21,217 bases of DNA from a virus. A program made the position numbers and the translations under genes. Every line of letters begins with the position of its first letter. Positions within the stretch are counted from its first letter, which is position 1. Below, in pieces: positions 8,401-15,424 of the stretch. Location: positions 1 to 21,217 of IMG/VR virus record IMGVR_UViG_3300044960_000581; one strand, 5' to 3'. The notes beneath the pieces were generated by a model. The model saw nothing but the letters and a program-made list of their open reading frames with translations. It was not told where the DNA came from and searched no databases.

Positions 8401-11400
8401 TTACAATTTCTTGGGCAGTTGTTGTTGCGCTATTATAGAAAGTAATTGCATTAGAAACTAAGGTTGCAACGTTTGTTTGCGCAACAGCTTGTCCGTGCGC
8501 TTTTTGAACGCTAAAACTTGTAGCGGTAGGAGTAAATCCTGGCTCGGTGCTAACTCGATACACGCCAGTATTAGCTTTGTCAAATTCGCTTTCTTGTGTA
8601 ATATTTACATACTCTCCACCTGAAAGAACGGATAGGTTTGGTGCAGTACCCGTTCCATTCCAAGTAAAGGTGACTTGATCAACGCCTGCAACAGGAGTGT
8701 TTGGAGTGATTGTAACATTCCATTCTGTTGTTCCGTCTATTGTAGTAGGAATTGCAACACCGCTTTTTAACGATATAGAAATATTAACTGTGTCATTAAC
8801 CTGTACAGAATGACCAATATTTTGGTTTGGAGAGCTTGGATATATGTATGAAATCCTAATGTTTTCGCCAGACCTTCCATATCGAACTGCTCTATATAAG
8901 ATAGCGTTTTGGTTTCCAGCTGGGTTAATAACATTTTTAGCTCTCATTAATGCTTTAAAATCTGAGAAATCAAATGAAGTGCCAAAATAAGTAGTAAACG
9001 GATTAGTTGGGCCGCCATCAATATCGTAAGCATTAAATGATGTTGGGTTTACAGCCAATGTCGTGTTTGTTTTTGCTACACGATACATTGGGATAGAAAA
9101 GGTTTTATTTGTAGGATCATTATCGATAATGGTTACAAGTTCATCTTCATGTCCAAAATCTAGAGGACTTACTGCATAATAACGATCATCTGGTCTTAAA
9201 CGTTTAATAAACGGATCTTGTTCCAAATTAAGTGTGGTTCCGCTATAAGATTTGACTAAAGTTTTTTCATTTGGAGATAAAGTATCTAATATATTTCCAA
9301 ACGGTTGAACATATCCAATTAAAAAGTTGGGGTCTAATGTAGGCGCAATTGCTGAAACTACTGAAGATAGATATGAATTTGGTGGAAGTGCTGCTGAGCC
9401 AGAAGATAGTTTAGAATGGAAAAATAAAGGAAACTCGCCTTCCGTAAATCCTGTTTCATAGTAAGCAATTAAAGATTCATTACTTGTATCCGACTGTCCA
9501 GCAGTAAACGACAGTTGTTTTCCGTTTTCATCAAACGTTACGATCATAACGTGTCCGTTTGATGATTTGGTTAATGTTTTAACTACTAAAAATTCATCAT
9601 TACTTGATGAAAACTCAACACCTTTAGCTTGGTCATTTAATTCTTCTGCAATATCACTTAATGTCTTTGTACCAGCTAGAACACGAAGTTTTTGAGGAAC
9701 CTCTTTAGTTCTAACTACAACAAAACCTTGATTAAAAATGATACCGCTTTCAACAACCGCTGCTGCATACTCTGCGGGTGTTACTTTAATATCTAAAGTA
9801 GCTCCAGATACAGCATGAACGCGTCCTTCCAATCTGTTTGGAGCGCTAAGTTCTTCACTCCATACAATTACATAATCACCGACTTGAACATTAGAAAATG
9901 CGGATGGGTCGTTGGATATATACCTAACAATGTTAGTAAAAGGTTTTGATACTGCAATTAAAGTATCTGATACTACACCAGTATTGATAATTTTAGCATT
10001 TTTGTCGTCAGATAAAACCCAAATATGAGCATTTCCAGTCAAAGTAATAACACCGCCCAAAATAGCATCAGATTCGATTCTTCCTTCTGTGTCGTCTGTT
10101 CCTGCCGTTAACTGATCGCTTGGTTCTAATGGTACATTTAGTTTAATCTGACCGGTGTTTCTAGAAAATTTATAATCGGCCTGTTTTCCTTGTGAAAACA
10201 ATCCTTTATTAACCGAAAACATTCCTTTAGATACCAAAGTAGAGCTTGGGTCAATAGACAAAGATGCTCTATTGGATGCGCCTAAGTTAGATACTAAATT
10301 GATCTGTTCACCCACAACAGATGCGGTTACTCCAGTAATTTTCTTGTTAAATACATTTACCCAAGATTCCAAACTGTTTGTAGAAGAAACGGATGGATAT
10401 GTTCCTTCAGCAATAAAATCGGCATCAGTGAATGTATAAGTAATGGGTGCGGTACCATCTACTGACAAAATTAACGTATCTCCACTTGCAATAGATGGTG
10501 ACCAAGCAACCTGCTCTTCGGTTTCAAGTCTTGCTTCATTTCCATCTTTAGATAGTGGTTTTTTGTTTTTAAATAAACGTAATGTTTGACTTTGGTTTGC
10601 AGGAAGACCTAAAATATCGGCAACATTTCTTCCTGTTGTAGGCTCTTTTGCTTGAATATCTTCATTAGATTCAGCTTTAGCAAATAAAACTACTTTGGTT
10701 CCACCAGCCGAGGTATTGGCTTGCCAATTTAAAGCACTGTTTCCGTTAATAGAAGCTACAACCTCATAGGCTGTTGCGCCACCTGGACTAACAAAATCAG
10801 AGTTTTGGAAAACATGCTGAGTTGTAATTCCACCAACAGAAATTGCTAAGGCATCGCCCCCAACAATATCAAAAGGTGCAGAAAGTTCTGAGAGTAAAAA
10901 TGCTTTTGCTACACTAGATTGTCTTCCGCCCGTTTCAAGCTGAAAATAAGTTTCTCCGCCTAATGCGCTATCTGCTAAGTACTCAATTCCTACGCCAGCT
11001 ACTTTTTGTTCGTATCCAGTTCCATCGTCAATATAAAGAACGGTTTCATCTACAGTATTTAAAATTTGAGCGCTAGTGATTGTAGCAGCTTCATCAGAAG
11101 GCATTGCTCCGATAACTGAATTTTGAATAGCTAAAGCGGTGCCCAATCCACGAGAAAGACGTGCTCGCTTGATTCTGATTCTAAGCTCTTCATCAGTTTC
11201 GGTATCGCGTCCAGTTTTAAATGGTCTAGTATTTTTAACTTTAGCGCCTGGAAATGGAGGAGAGGCGAATTCTTTAATTGCTCCAATTGGTACGTTTCCA
11301 ATAGACCCTGGTTGTTGAGCCGACACTTTAACGCCAGCTACTTCTGTTTCGCCATCTAAAATCAAAGCCGGTTGGGTTACAGAGAATGATACAGCAGGAG

Positions 11401-11998
11401 ATGCTCCAGAAGCTGGGGCTCGGACAATAGTTCCTACAGGGATATTTCTTATGCCGCCCTGAGATAAAATAACACTTTCATTAATGTTATGAAATTTGGT
11501 GGTAGGAGAAGATAGAGTAAGTTGCCAAAAACCGCCAATAAGATTAACTGAAGAATAAGGAATTGGACCTTCTACATTGGGAGTGCCGCGGCCAATGTAA
11601 ACACTTCCCGTAGGGGGAAATTCAGAACCGTCTGAAATCTTAATAACAGTAGAACCAATGTTAGGTGGTTTATCACCTGCATAAATTTTTGTGGCGATTT
11701 TTTTGAATGAAGTATCCGTTATAACTACTTCGCCAGAAGATACTCGTGCTGGGAGTTCGGTTAGCCCCTCATCCCTAGCAATACGACGCAAAGACTCGCC
11801 TTCAGCTCGGTCAACCGATTGATCTCGTAAAATTTGAAAAATGTCACCACTAGCTCGGGCTAAAGCAAGCGCTACAGTTTCAAATAAGCTAGTAGTAACC
11901 GAGCCTGTATTAATGTCATCAATTCCGGTTTTGGCCAGAAATGTTGACAACATATCGCCAAGGTATTGTTCATATGATCTAGGTTTTGGAGTTGCCAA
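5462..11998 (-). CDS. Giant baseplate J-like wedge protein (gp6/gp47 type) with about 1,600 residues of inserted modules
   Basis: The product has 2,178 residues, against roughly 300 in P2 gpJ and about 660 in T4 gp6. The N-terminus (1-300) is baseplate-J-like: a helical start with RAEGESLRRIARDEGLTE, beta strands, then GRDTETDEELRIRIKRARL at about 262-280. The C-terminal 190 residues are also J-like: ATYRGVAAAGAEIFIKEPL, then IQVSIDVRIETG and SIPGVRAVAISSPQ. Between them lie repeated beta modules: gamma at about 122-180, delta twice (about 381-480 and 504-585), beta about five times (near 1090-1180, 1440-1545, 1643-1698, 1706-1763 and 1912-1962) and alpha at about 1772-1882. The start is a TTG at 11998 with GAGGG 7 nt upstream; the frame has a stop 9 codons earlier and no ATG between. 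The protein should link wedges around the hub, with the insert probably exposed on the outside (inference). Confidence 0.85.
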   Translation of the reverse strand: MATPKPRSYEQYLGDMLSTFLAKTGIDDINTGSVTTSLFETVALALARASGDIFQILRDQSVDRAEGESLRRIARDEGLTELPARVSSGEVVITDTSFKKIATKIYAGDKPPNIGSTVIKISDGSEFPPTGSVYIGRGTPNVEGPIPYSSVNLIGGFWQLTLSSPTTKFHNINESVILSQGGIRNIPVGTIVRAPASGASPAVSFSVTQPALILDGETEVAGVKVSAQQPGSIGNVPIGAIKEFASPPFPGAKVKNTRPFKTGRDTETDEELRIRIKRARLSRGLGTALAIQNSVIGAMPSDEAATITSAQILNTVDETVLYIDDGTGYEQKVAGVGIEYLADSALGGETYFQLETGGRQSSVAKAFLLSELSAPFDIVGGDALAISVGGITTQHVFQNSDFVSPGGATAYEVVASINGNSALNWQANTSAGGTKVVLFAKAESNEDIQAKEPTTGRNVADILGLPANQSQTLRLFKNKKPLSKDGNEARLETEEQVAWSPSIASGDTLILSVDGTAPITYTFTDADFIAEGTYPSVSSTNSLESWVNVFNKKITGVTASVVGEQINLVSNLGASNRASLSIDPSSTLVSKGMFSVNKGLFSQGKQADYKFSRNTGQIKLNVPLEPSDQLTAGTDDTEGRIESDAILGGVITLTGNAHIWVLSDDKNAKIINTGVVSDTLIAVSKPFTNIVRYISNDPSAFSNVQVGDYVIVWSEELSAPNRLEGRVHAVSGATLDIKVTPAEYAAAVVESGIIFNQGFVVVRTKEVPQKLRVLAGTKTLSDIAEELNDQAKGVEFSSSNDEFLVVKTLTKSSNGHVMIVTFDENGKQLSFTAGQSDTSNESLIAYYETGFTEGEFPLFFHSKLSSGSAALPPNSYLSSVVSAIAPTLDPNFLIGYVQPFGNILDTLSPNEKTLVKSYSGTTLNLEQDPFIKRLRPDDRYYAVSPLDFGHEDELVTIIDNDPTNKTFSIPMYRVAKTNTTLAVNPTSFNAYDIDGGPTNPFTTYFGTSFDFSDFKALMRAKNVINPAGNQNAILYRAVRYGRSGENIRISYIYPSSPNQNIGHSVQVNDTVNISISLKSGVAIPTTIDGTTEWNVTITPNTPVAGVDQVTFTWNGTGTAPNLSVLSGGEYVNITQESEFDKANTGVYRVSTEPGFTPTATSFSVQKAHGQAVAQTNVATLVSNAITFYNSATTTAQEIVTYVNANLQNFVTASLVNDSGLTGSGNIPLSTEEELNFSATSIALLDGINWIASSNLGGSPQFTFKQPLSLPSAPGYAFNQGEEVVLVPTTLDHVERLSKKLAVSGITTNANLQIVNRKGKLEIATKTLGGQGAVQIVGGLANGSETPVLDNSSVINNSLVKTSVNVSGLAGLHSDQWVKLTASNKQAKETFFKSGTKIRIDPATPGVGQSTISLSNRTATDRFFGKPRHHVRTRGRTFKVEKQGKFTCISWNGVGASPAFTKTVELNDSLGGTLNVHPVSGTSDAEYRILTGNTRFSEVSIGDLITVSNMDESENNGTFLVTGVSLDGKTVRVLNPNAVAEYSQATFTITNNGDIAGDDFIVDGNILQAGVDFTVGVNAAATAINLASAISALPGVTAKASANTVIVTATTPNASIAVSYVNNVGAPGATVSSPTLVGRSFAAGDFVCTTKVTEGDTVEIKAPFNILNRGTYRVIKEFNNSIYIDAPNSVEEYVTLSDNLISLGFDATTQFNVDASNATIKLSWNGNGTEPFLGNAKMGDEITFGTDFAPNNQGVFMVIKAQPKKKEKYKILCSAGNQMTSGQYFLINSALDATEYYVWYNIDGLLNDPAPPGKTPLQVNINSTDSAAQVAAATAAVINGNVNFTATASGSHVTVENVGFGPTTTAVNVNVAGPFFITILQKGQWSFLEAINPKAVSESNITISNILECHRPAMLFSEYDATVAGDSFIVSSDFLGNASQGTFPIVSVLDQETIVVSGTMASVEERPLSPNEGSILVQEQKPYTAYKKIKFISTDGSNDLRGNVVFYGREGANKINEDAGVQISTMNKLSFSTKLIRGIDSYKYHTGLIGEANRIIYGDPRDAATYRGVAAAGAEIFIKEPLTKRIQVSIDVRIETGIPFTQIVEQVRNNVAALIDSNEIGQSIAISDIVATVNSIPGVRAVAISSPQYDAQNDIIRVNVGEKTRIIDSISDIAVSEIG
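6352..6690 (-). repeat. Shared tail-protein module alpha, copy 2 (in the J-like protein)
   Basis: The stretch encodes MTSGQYFLINSAL, EYYVWYNIDG, DPAPPGKTPLQVNINS, DSAAQVAAATAAVING and FFITILQKG. It is the closest relative of the fibre copy at 625-975. Confidence 0.8.
6710..8672 (-). repeat. Beta-module array inside the J-like protein (WNGxGxxP type)
   Basis: Three units carry the W-N-G-x-G-x-x-P landmark: FTWNGTGTAP near residue 1113, ISWNGVGASP near 1448 and LSWNGNGTEP near 1724. Each is followed by a GD or GE strand (GEYVNI, GDLITV, GDEITF) and then an N-x-G-x-(F/Y) strand (NTGVYRV, NNGTFLV, NQGVFMV). Two more units without the WNG part (NRGTYRV near 1660, SQGTFPI near 1935) belong to the same pattern. 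The I-like protein has one copy (YTWSGGANP...NRGTFTV) near 4525-4755. Confidence 0.65.
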
Positions 11999-12005
11999 GT
12001 TTATA

Positions 12006-12010
12006 CCCTC
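12006..12010 (-). promoter_or_regulatory. Shine-Dalgarno site that selects the TTG start of the J-like gene
   Basis: GAGGG on the minus strand ends 7 nt before TTG at 11998. The frame contains no ATG or GTG between this TTG and the in-frame TAG at 12026-12028, so a rare TTG start is the best reading. Confidence 0.65.
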
Positions 12011-12049
12011 TAATAGCTCCCACGACTAAAATTATGGGTTTTCTTTTGA

Positions 12050-12068
12050 CCTTATAATAAAGATTGAG
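12050..12068 (-). promoter_or_regulatory. Putative phage promoter element, copy B (J-like unit)
   Basis: The minus strand reads CTCAATCTTTATTATAAGG, between the stop of the LysM/gp25 gene and the J-like start. TTATTATAAG contains a -10-like core. The leader from here to the TTG is about 50 nt, which would let the three-gene wedge unit start separately from the upstream gene. Confidence 0.55.
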
Positions 12069-12085
12069 TATTTATTAATATTACC

Positions 12086-14671
12086 TCAAATTTGGAAGCT
12101 TAACGGTAAGATACCGTTTCCATTGGCAATTCTTACGCTTACTTCTATAGTTAAGGTAGGGCCTTTTAAGGTTACCCTTAAGCGTTCAATATCTGAAAAT
12201 CTAGGGTCAGCAACGATTGTCTCCCTAACTTTATTATAAATATCAGTTGCAGTAAATTCTGCCGTACTTGTACCTGGACCAACGCCTGAGCCGTATTCTG
12301 GGTGCTTAATTAAAGACCTAATTGGGGTAGCAAATTTAAGTTTTAGGGCTTGTATAAGGTTGGTCATTCCACCCGCAAGCTTAATATCCTTGTAATTATC
12401 AAAAGCTATGTCACCTGAATCGGTCAACAATAAATCAACCTTTGACAATCCAACTAATGGGTCGGCTTTAAAAAGTGGAATTGGCCTAGCTCTGATATCG
12501 TTTGGAGCTTCTAAGTCGCTTGGTATAAATATTTGGTTAGACGAATTAACCGTACCTGGTAGATAGGCTTTAATTCTAGCTTGAGCTGAAGTGGTGTATA
12601 CATCTAAATTATCTAGGCCATCTACGGTAATTAGATGGTTAGTTTCATTGATGGTTTCTATATTTAGAATTCGCCTCATCGTTCTTGGTTGGTTATTTGA
12701 ATAAATTGTAATTATTTGATTTACATAAAGATTTTCTCTTGAGGCCACGGTAAATTGTCTTCCTTCAGCATTTGATAATAGATACCTTTCAAAGCCAGTT
12801 TCGTCAATATATGGACTTTTTAAAGCATTAAGTGTAGCTATTTCAATCCATCGATCTGGGTTTCCTAAATACCGCATTGCTATTTCTTCGATAGATAGAC
12901 CAAATGGTACTGGGACTATAAATTTAGAGGATGCGTTTTCGTAAGTAATTCCAGATTCAGCGGCAAGGGCTGCGACATATTCCGTGGCAGATTGAATTCT
13001 GCCATCATCTAGCTCCTGAGTTGCGGTTAAAATTTGTAAAGATTCGATCACTTCGTAAAGTTTATTTAAAATATCATATTCATCAATCGTCATCTCAGTT
13101 AGACGCTGAAAAGGTGCTGGCTTATCATAAATAGCGCTATATGTTTCATCCCCAGCACCATATAAGTTAGCGATTTGACTAGCTAATTCCGATATTTGAT
13201 TGGTTGCCTGAATAATATCATCTACCGTCAGGTTTTGAGCATCACCAATAATAGCGTCGATTTCATCTTGTTGATCTGGTGTTAGGGTAAGACTGCTTAA
13301 AGGAATAGAGTTAAAAAGTTCGTAATACTCTTCTGGATTTTCAAATATTTCGTTAGATGGGTCAGTAAGATCGGATAAAGCGGCGGCACCGCCTAACATG
13401 CTTAAAGTGGTAGCGGAAGCCGCCAATCCCTCTTTTAGGGATAGGCTTGCTTGTATTTTTTTAACTGCATCGGCCATTTTTTTGTTTTTAAATGAAATAG
13501 ACTGTAAGTTTCCAATAGCTTCTTTTATTCCGTTTTTATAATCATTAATAATTTGTCTAGGTAAATCAGCAACGGCCACAGGAATACCTGCAAGGTCTTT
13601 GACAAAAAGAGCGGTTTGTCGTAAAATATTGAGAGGAGTTTGAAAATCTCCTCTAACAGCAGTAATAAGGTTTAAAGCGCTAGCTGCAGTTCGCCTTGCT
13701 TCGTCGATACCATTTATAATCCTTTGTAAAAGATTTGGAGTAATTGCACTAAGCGATGGCGATGGGGAAGCGCTTACACTATTAATTTTAATCCTACGCC
13801 ATGCCTTAAATTGTATAGAATATCTAATTTCAGAAGGTTTTTCTACACTTTGCTGCCAAACAAATTGTTGCGGTGTGACGACAAATGCTTGATTTTGTTT
13901 AGGAATATCAAAAACCAATCGCCATCCAGCATTTTTTGGATCTTTTTTTGCTTCAGCGTATTGTTCCAGAAATTGGTCTAAACGCATTGCATAGGCATAG
14001 CCTGTACTTGACAAGCCTGTTGTACTTTTTTCTGGTTTTAATGCTGCCGGATGTTTACCAGATATTGTGTTAATAAATCTATTAAATTGACCTGCCAAAT
14101 TATTTGCAGCTTGTATTGTTCCAGAAAACAAAGTTTCAAGAATGCTTGGACTTCCTGGCGGAGAAGCCTTATTAGGTTTGTATGGCCAAACACCAAACGT
14201 GCCAGAGGCAGAAATAATCTTAAATTTTACACCGTTATGCTCTTCTACTATGCCTTTTAGTGTTGCTGAAACTTGGTTTGCAAACTGGGTTTGGATAGAA
14301 AGTTGCTGTGGAGTTATAGGAAGTATAAATTCCCATGTATTATCAAAGGGTTTAAAAGTAATTTGAAATTTATCTGGGGTTTGTGAAACTTTAATATCGG
14401 GTTCAGTTTTGCCAGCATTTTTGTTTGAAACAATGGCATTTCCTTTGTGAACGTCTACAACAACAAGCCTATAAGGATACAGTTTATCCCATCTAGAATT
14501 GTCAATCTCTATCGGTTCAAAAAAGGTATTTGTTTGTTTTTCCCAAGGTTTAGGTTGTCTGCTGGAAGATGTGGCGCCTTTATTGGTACCTGTTAATTCA
14601 GGAGCAGCGTCTTTGGATAAATTTTTAGTGGCGTCTGCAATGTTTATGTTTGGTGACCCTGGTTTGCTCAT
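12086..14671 (-). CDS. Baseplate wedge fusion: XkdP-like N-terminus, LysM, and gp25-like C-terminus
   Basis: The protein has 861 residues. After a Ser/Pro/Lys-rich start (1-60), residues about 100-290 hold two beta-rich segments (ITPQQLSIQTQ...ISASGTFGVWPY and GWRLVFDIP...RYSIQFKAWRRI), reminiscent of XkdP-type LysM tail proteins. Residues about 300-530 are helical. At about 575-630 the pattern VPFGLSIEEIAMRYLGNPDR followed by WIEIATLN is a LysM-like repeat of the type found in baseplate proteins, not a secreted wall binder. The last 120 residues form a gp25/GPW-type wedge domain: VDLLLTDSGDIAFD, LIKHPEYGSGVG and RVTLKGPTLTIEVSV. In many phages these are separate genes; here they are fused. 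The neighbouring J-like and hub genes agree with a wedge role. The ATG at 14671 has only a weak, distant GAGG. Confidence 0.83.
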   Translation of the reverse strand: MSKPGSPNINIADATKNLSKDAAPELTGTNKGATSSSRQPKPWEKQTNTFFEPIEIDNSRWDKLYPYRLVVVDVHKGNAIVSNKNAGKTEPDIKVSQTPDKFQITFKPFDNTWEFILPITPQQLSIQTQFANQVSATLKGIVEEHNGVKFKIISASGTFGVWPYKPNKASPPGSPSILETLFSGTIQAANNLAGQFNRFINTISGKHPAALKPEKSTTGLSSTGYAYAMRLDQFLEQYAEAKKDPKNAGWRLVFDIPKQNQAFVVTPQQFVWQQSVEKPSEIRYSIQFKAWRRIKINSVSASPSPSLSAITPNLLQRIINGIDEARRTAASALNLITAVRGDFQTPLNILRQTALFVKDLAGIPVAVADLPRQIINDYKNGIKEAIGNLQSISFKNKKMADAVKKIQASLSLKEGLAASATTLSMLGGAAALSDLTDPSNEIFENPEEYYELFNSIPLSSLTLTPDQQDEIDAIIGDAQNLTVDDIIQATNQISELASQIANLYGAGDETYSAIYDKPAPFQRLTEMTIDEYDILNKLYEVIESLQILTATQELDDGRIQSATEYVAALAAESGITYENASSKFIVPVPFGLSIEEIAMRYLGNPDRWIEIATLNALKSPYIDETGFERYLLSNAEGRQFTVASRENLYVNQIITIYSNNQPRTMRRILNIETINETNHLITVDGLDNLDVYTTSAQARIKAYLPGTVNSSNQIFIPSDLEAPNDIRARPIPLFKADPLVGLSKVDLLLTDSGDIAFDNYKDIKLAGGMTNLIQALKLKFATPIRSLIKHPEYGSGVGPGTSTAEFTATDIYNKVRETIVADPRFSDIERLRVTLKGPTLTIEVSVRIANGNGILPLSFQI
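12102..12118. other. Perfect 7-bp inverted repeat at the 3' end of the wedge fusion gene
   Basis: AACGGTA, AGA, TACCGTT form a perfect stem with a 3-nt loop, inside the last ten codons of the minus-strand gene. In the direction of transcription it is followed by AAGCTTCC, not by a T-run, so it is not a standard intrinsic terminator. It may still pause RNA polymerase or protect a 3' end. Confidence 0.4.
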
Positions 14672-14687
14672 ATAATTAAGATTGGCC
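14671..14687 (-). promoter_or_regulatory. Partial copy D of the promoter-like element, abutting the start codon
   Basis: The minus strand reads GGCCAATCTTAATTATATG, where ATG is the start of the wedge fusion gene. CAATCTTAATTATA fits the shared element, but its position leaves no leader. It may be chance, a leaderless start, or a translational site. Confidence 0.25.
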
Positions 14688-14709
14688 TCAACCTGAAATA
14701 GGGTAATAT
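14682..14709 (+). promoter_or_regulatory. Weak sigma70-like promoter candidate for the + strand membrane/metalloprotease pair
   Basis: TTGGCC at 14682-14687 and TAATAT at 14704-14709 are 16 bp apart. The predicted start would fall at or just before the ATG at 14719, leaving almost no leader. No better candidate is visible in the 47 bp gap. Confidence 0.22.
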
Positions 14710-14718
14710 ATAAGTATT

Positions 14719-14883
14719 ATGAACAATAGCTCGTTTTTATTGACTTTTTTGGTATCTGCATGTATCGGTTTTTCTGTATTTTTAGGGTATCGAGTTGGCT
14801 ATTTCATGGGTAGTTTGCCGAAAAAGCCGTTAAAACGAAAAAGGCCTATTTTTAGAATATTAAAAGGCGGAAAAAATGAATAA
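14719..14883 (+). CDS. 54-residue single-span membrane peptide
   Basis: ATG at 14719 to TAA at 14881-14883 encodes 54 residues. About residues 6-30 are strongly hydrophobic (FLLTFLVSACIGFSVFLGY), followed by a short turn and a very basic tail with KKPLKRKR. By the positive-inside rule the tail should face the cytoplasm. The gene overlaps the next one by 8 nt, and its last codons supply the GGCGGA ribosome site for the metalloprotease, so the two are probably co-translated. No clear SD lies before its own ATG. Small size and topology would suit a holin-like, antiholin-like or envelope accessory peptide, but no family is recognised. Confidence 0.6.
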   Translation: MNNSSFLLTFLVSACIGFSVFLGYRVGYFMGSLPKKPLKRKRPIFRILKGGKNE

Positions 14884-15424
14884 ATGGAAAAAACGATTTT
14901 TAATAGTTCTATTTTGCTTTTTAACAGCAGGTTTTGTGTCTTGTGCTACAAATGGTTGGATGCACAAGAAAATTTACAAGTACAGCTTAAAACCGTATGT
15001 TAAGGAATTTAGCGAAAGAAGCGGCATTCCAATGTCTAATTTAGAAACTATTGATTATTCTATAGTTTTGTTTCTTCCTGCCAATACTGCCGCACAATGT
15101 GTTATTCCTAAAATAAAAAGTGCAAGAAAAGCTATACAAGTTCGTTGGGATATATTTTTATTTTCAAGCGAATTGCAAAAGAAGGCTATAATATTTCATG
15201 AAATACTGCATTGTTATTGTGGTAGAAAACATATAATATTAAAAGGAAGCTACTGGGAAATGTTCGGGTGGACGTATAAAAAAACAAATAATAAAGGCGA
15301 TTGTCCATTGAGTATCATGTACCCATCTCTATTATCTTCAGAATGTTTAAAGCAAAACTGGGAAGAGTATATGGAAGAAGCGTTTTCTTTTTGCCCAAAA
15401 GATTTGTCTATTTTCTTTCGGTGA
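14876..15424 (+). CDS. Lipoprotein zinc metalloprotease, metzincin-like
   Basis: The product has 182 residues. It starts with a lysine-rich n-region (MNKWKKR), a hydrophobic core at 8-22 and FVSC with Cys23 as a probable lipidation site, so it should be exported and membrane-anchored. The zinc site is HEILHCYCGRKH at 108-119: H108 and H112 as ligands, E109 as catalytic base, H119 as third ligand, with a Gly at 116. SIMYP at 146-150 is placed where metzincins have the Met-turn. The third His is one residue further along than in the classical HExxHxxGxxH. Several cysteines (75, 113, 115, 143, 157, 173) could form disulfides. It runs against the flanking tail genes and follows the 54-aa membrane peptide. 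The substrate is unknown; host envelope proteins, wall-linked peptides or phage proteins are all possible. Confidence 0.75.
   Translation: MNKWKKRFLIVLFCFLTAGFVSCATNGWMHKKIYKYSLKPYVKEFSERSGIPMSNLETIDYSIVLFLPANTAAQCVIPKIKSARKAIQVRWDIFLFSSELQKKAIIFHEILHCYCGRKHIILKGSYWEMFGWTYKKTNNKGDCPLSIMYPSLLSSECLKQNWEEYMEEAFSFCPKDLSIFFR

Noticed and set aside
12102-12118. Intrinsic terminator for the wedge fusion gene
   Set aside because: The stem is perfect but lies within the coding region and has no T-run after it in the direction of transcription.
12235-12242. TATAAATA, the T4 late promoter box
   Set aside because: It occurs here and at 12524-12531 and 19810-19817, in each case on the plus strand inside minus-strand genes with no plus gene following. 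In AT-rich DNA this is expected by chance.
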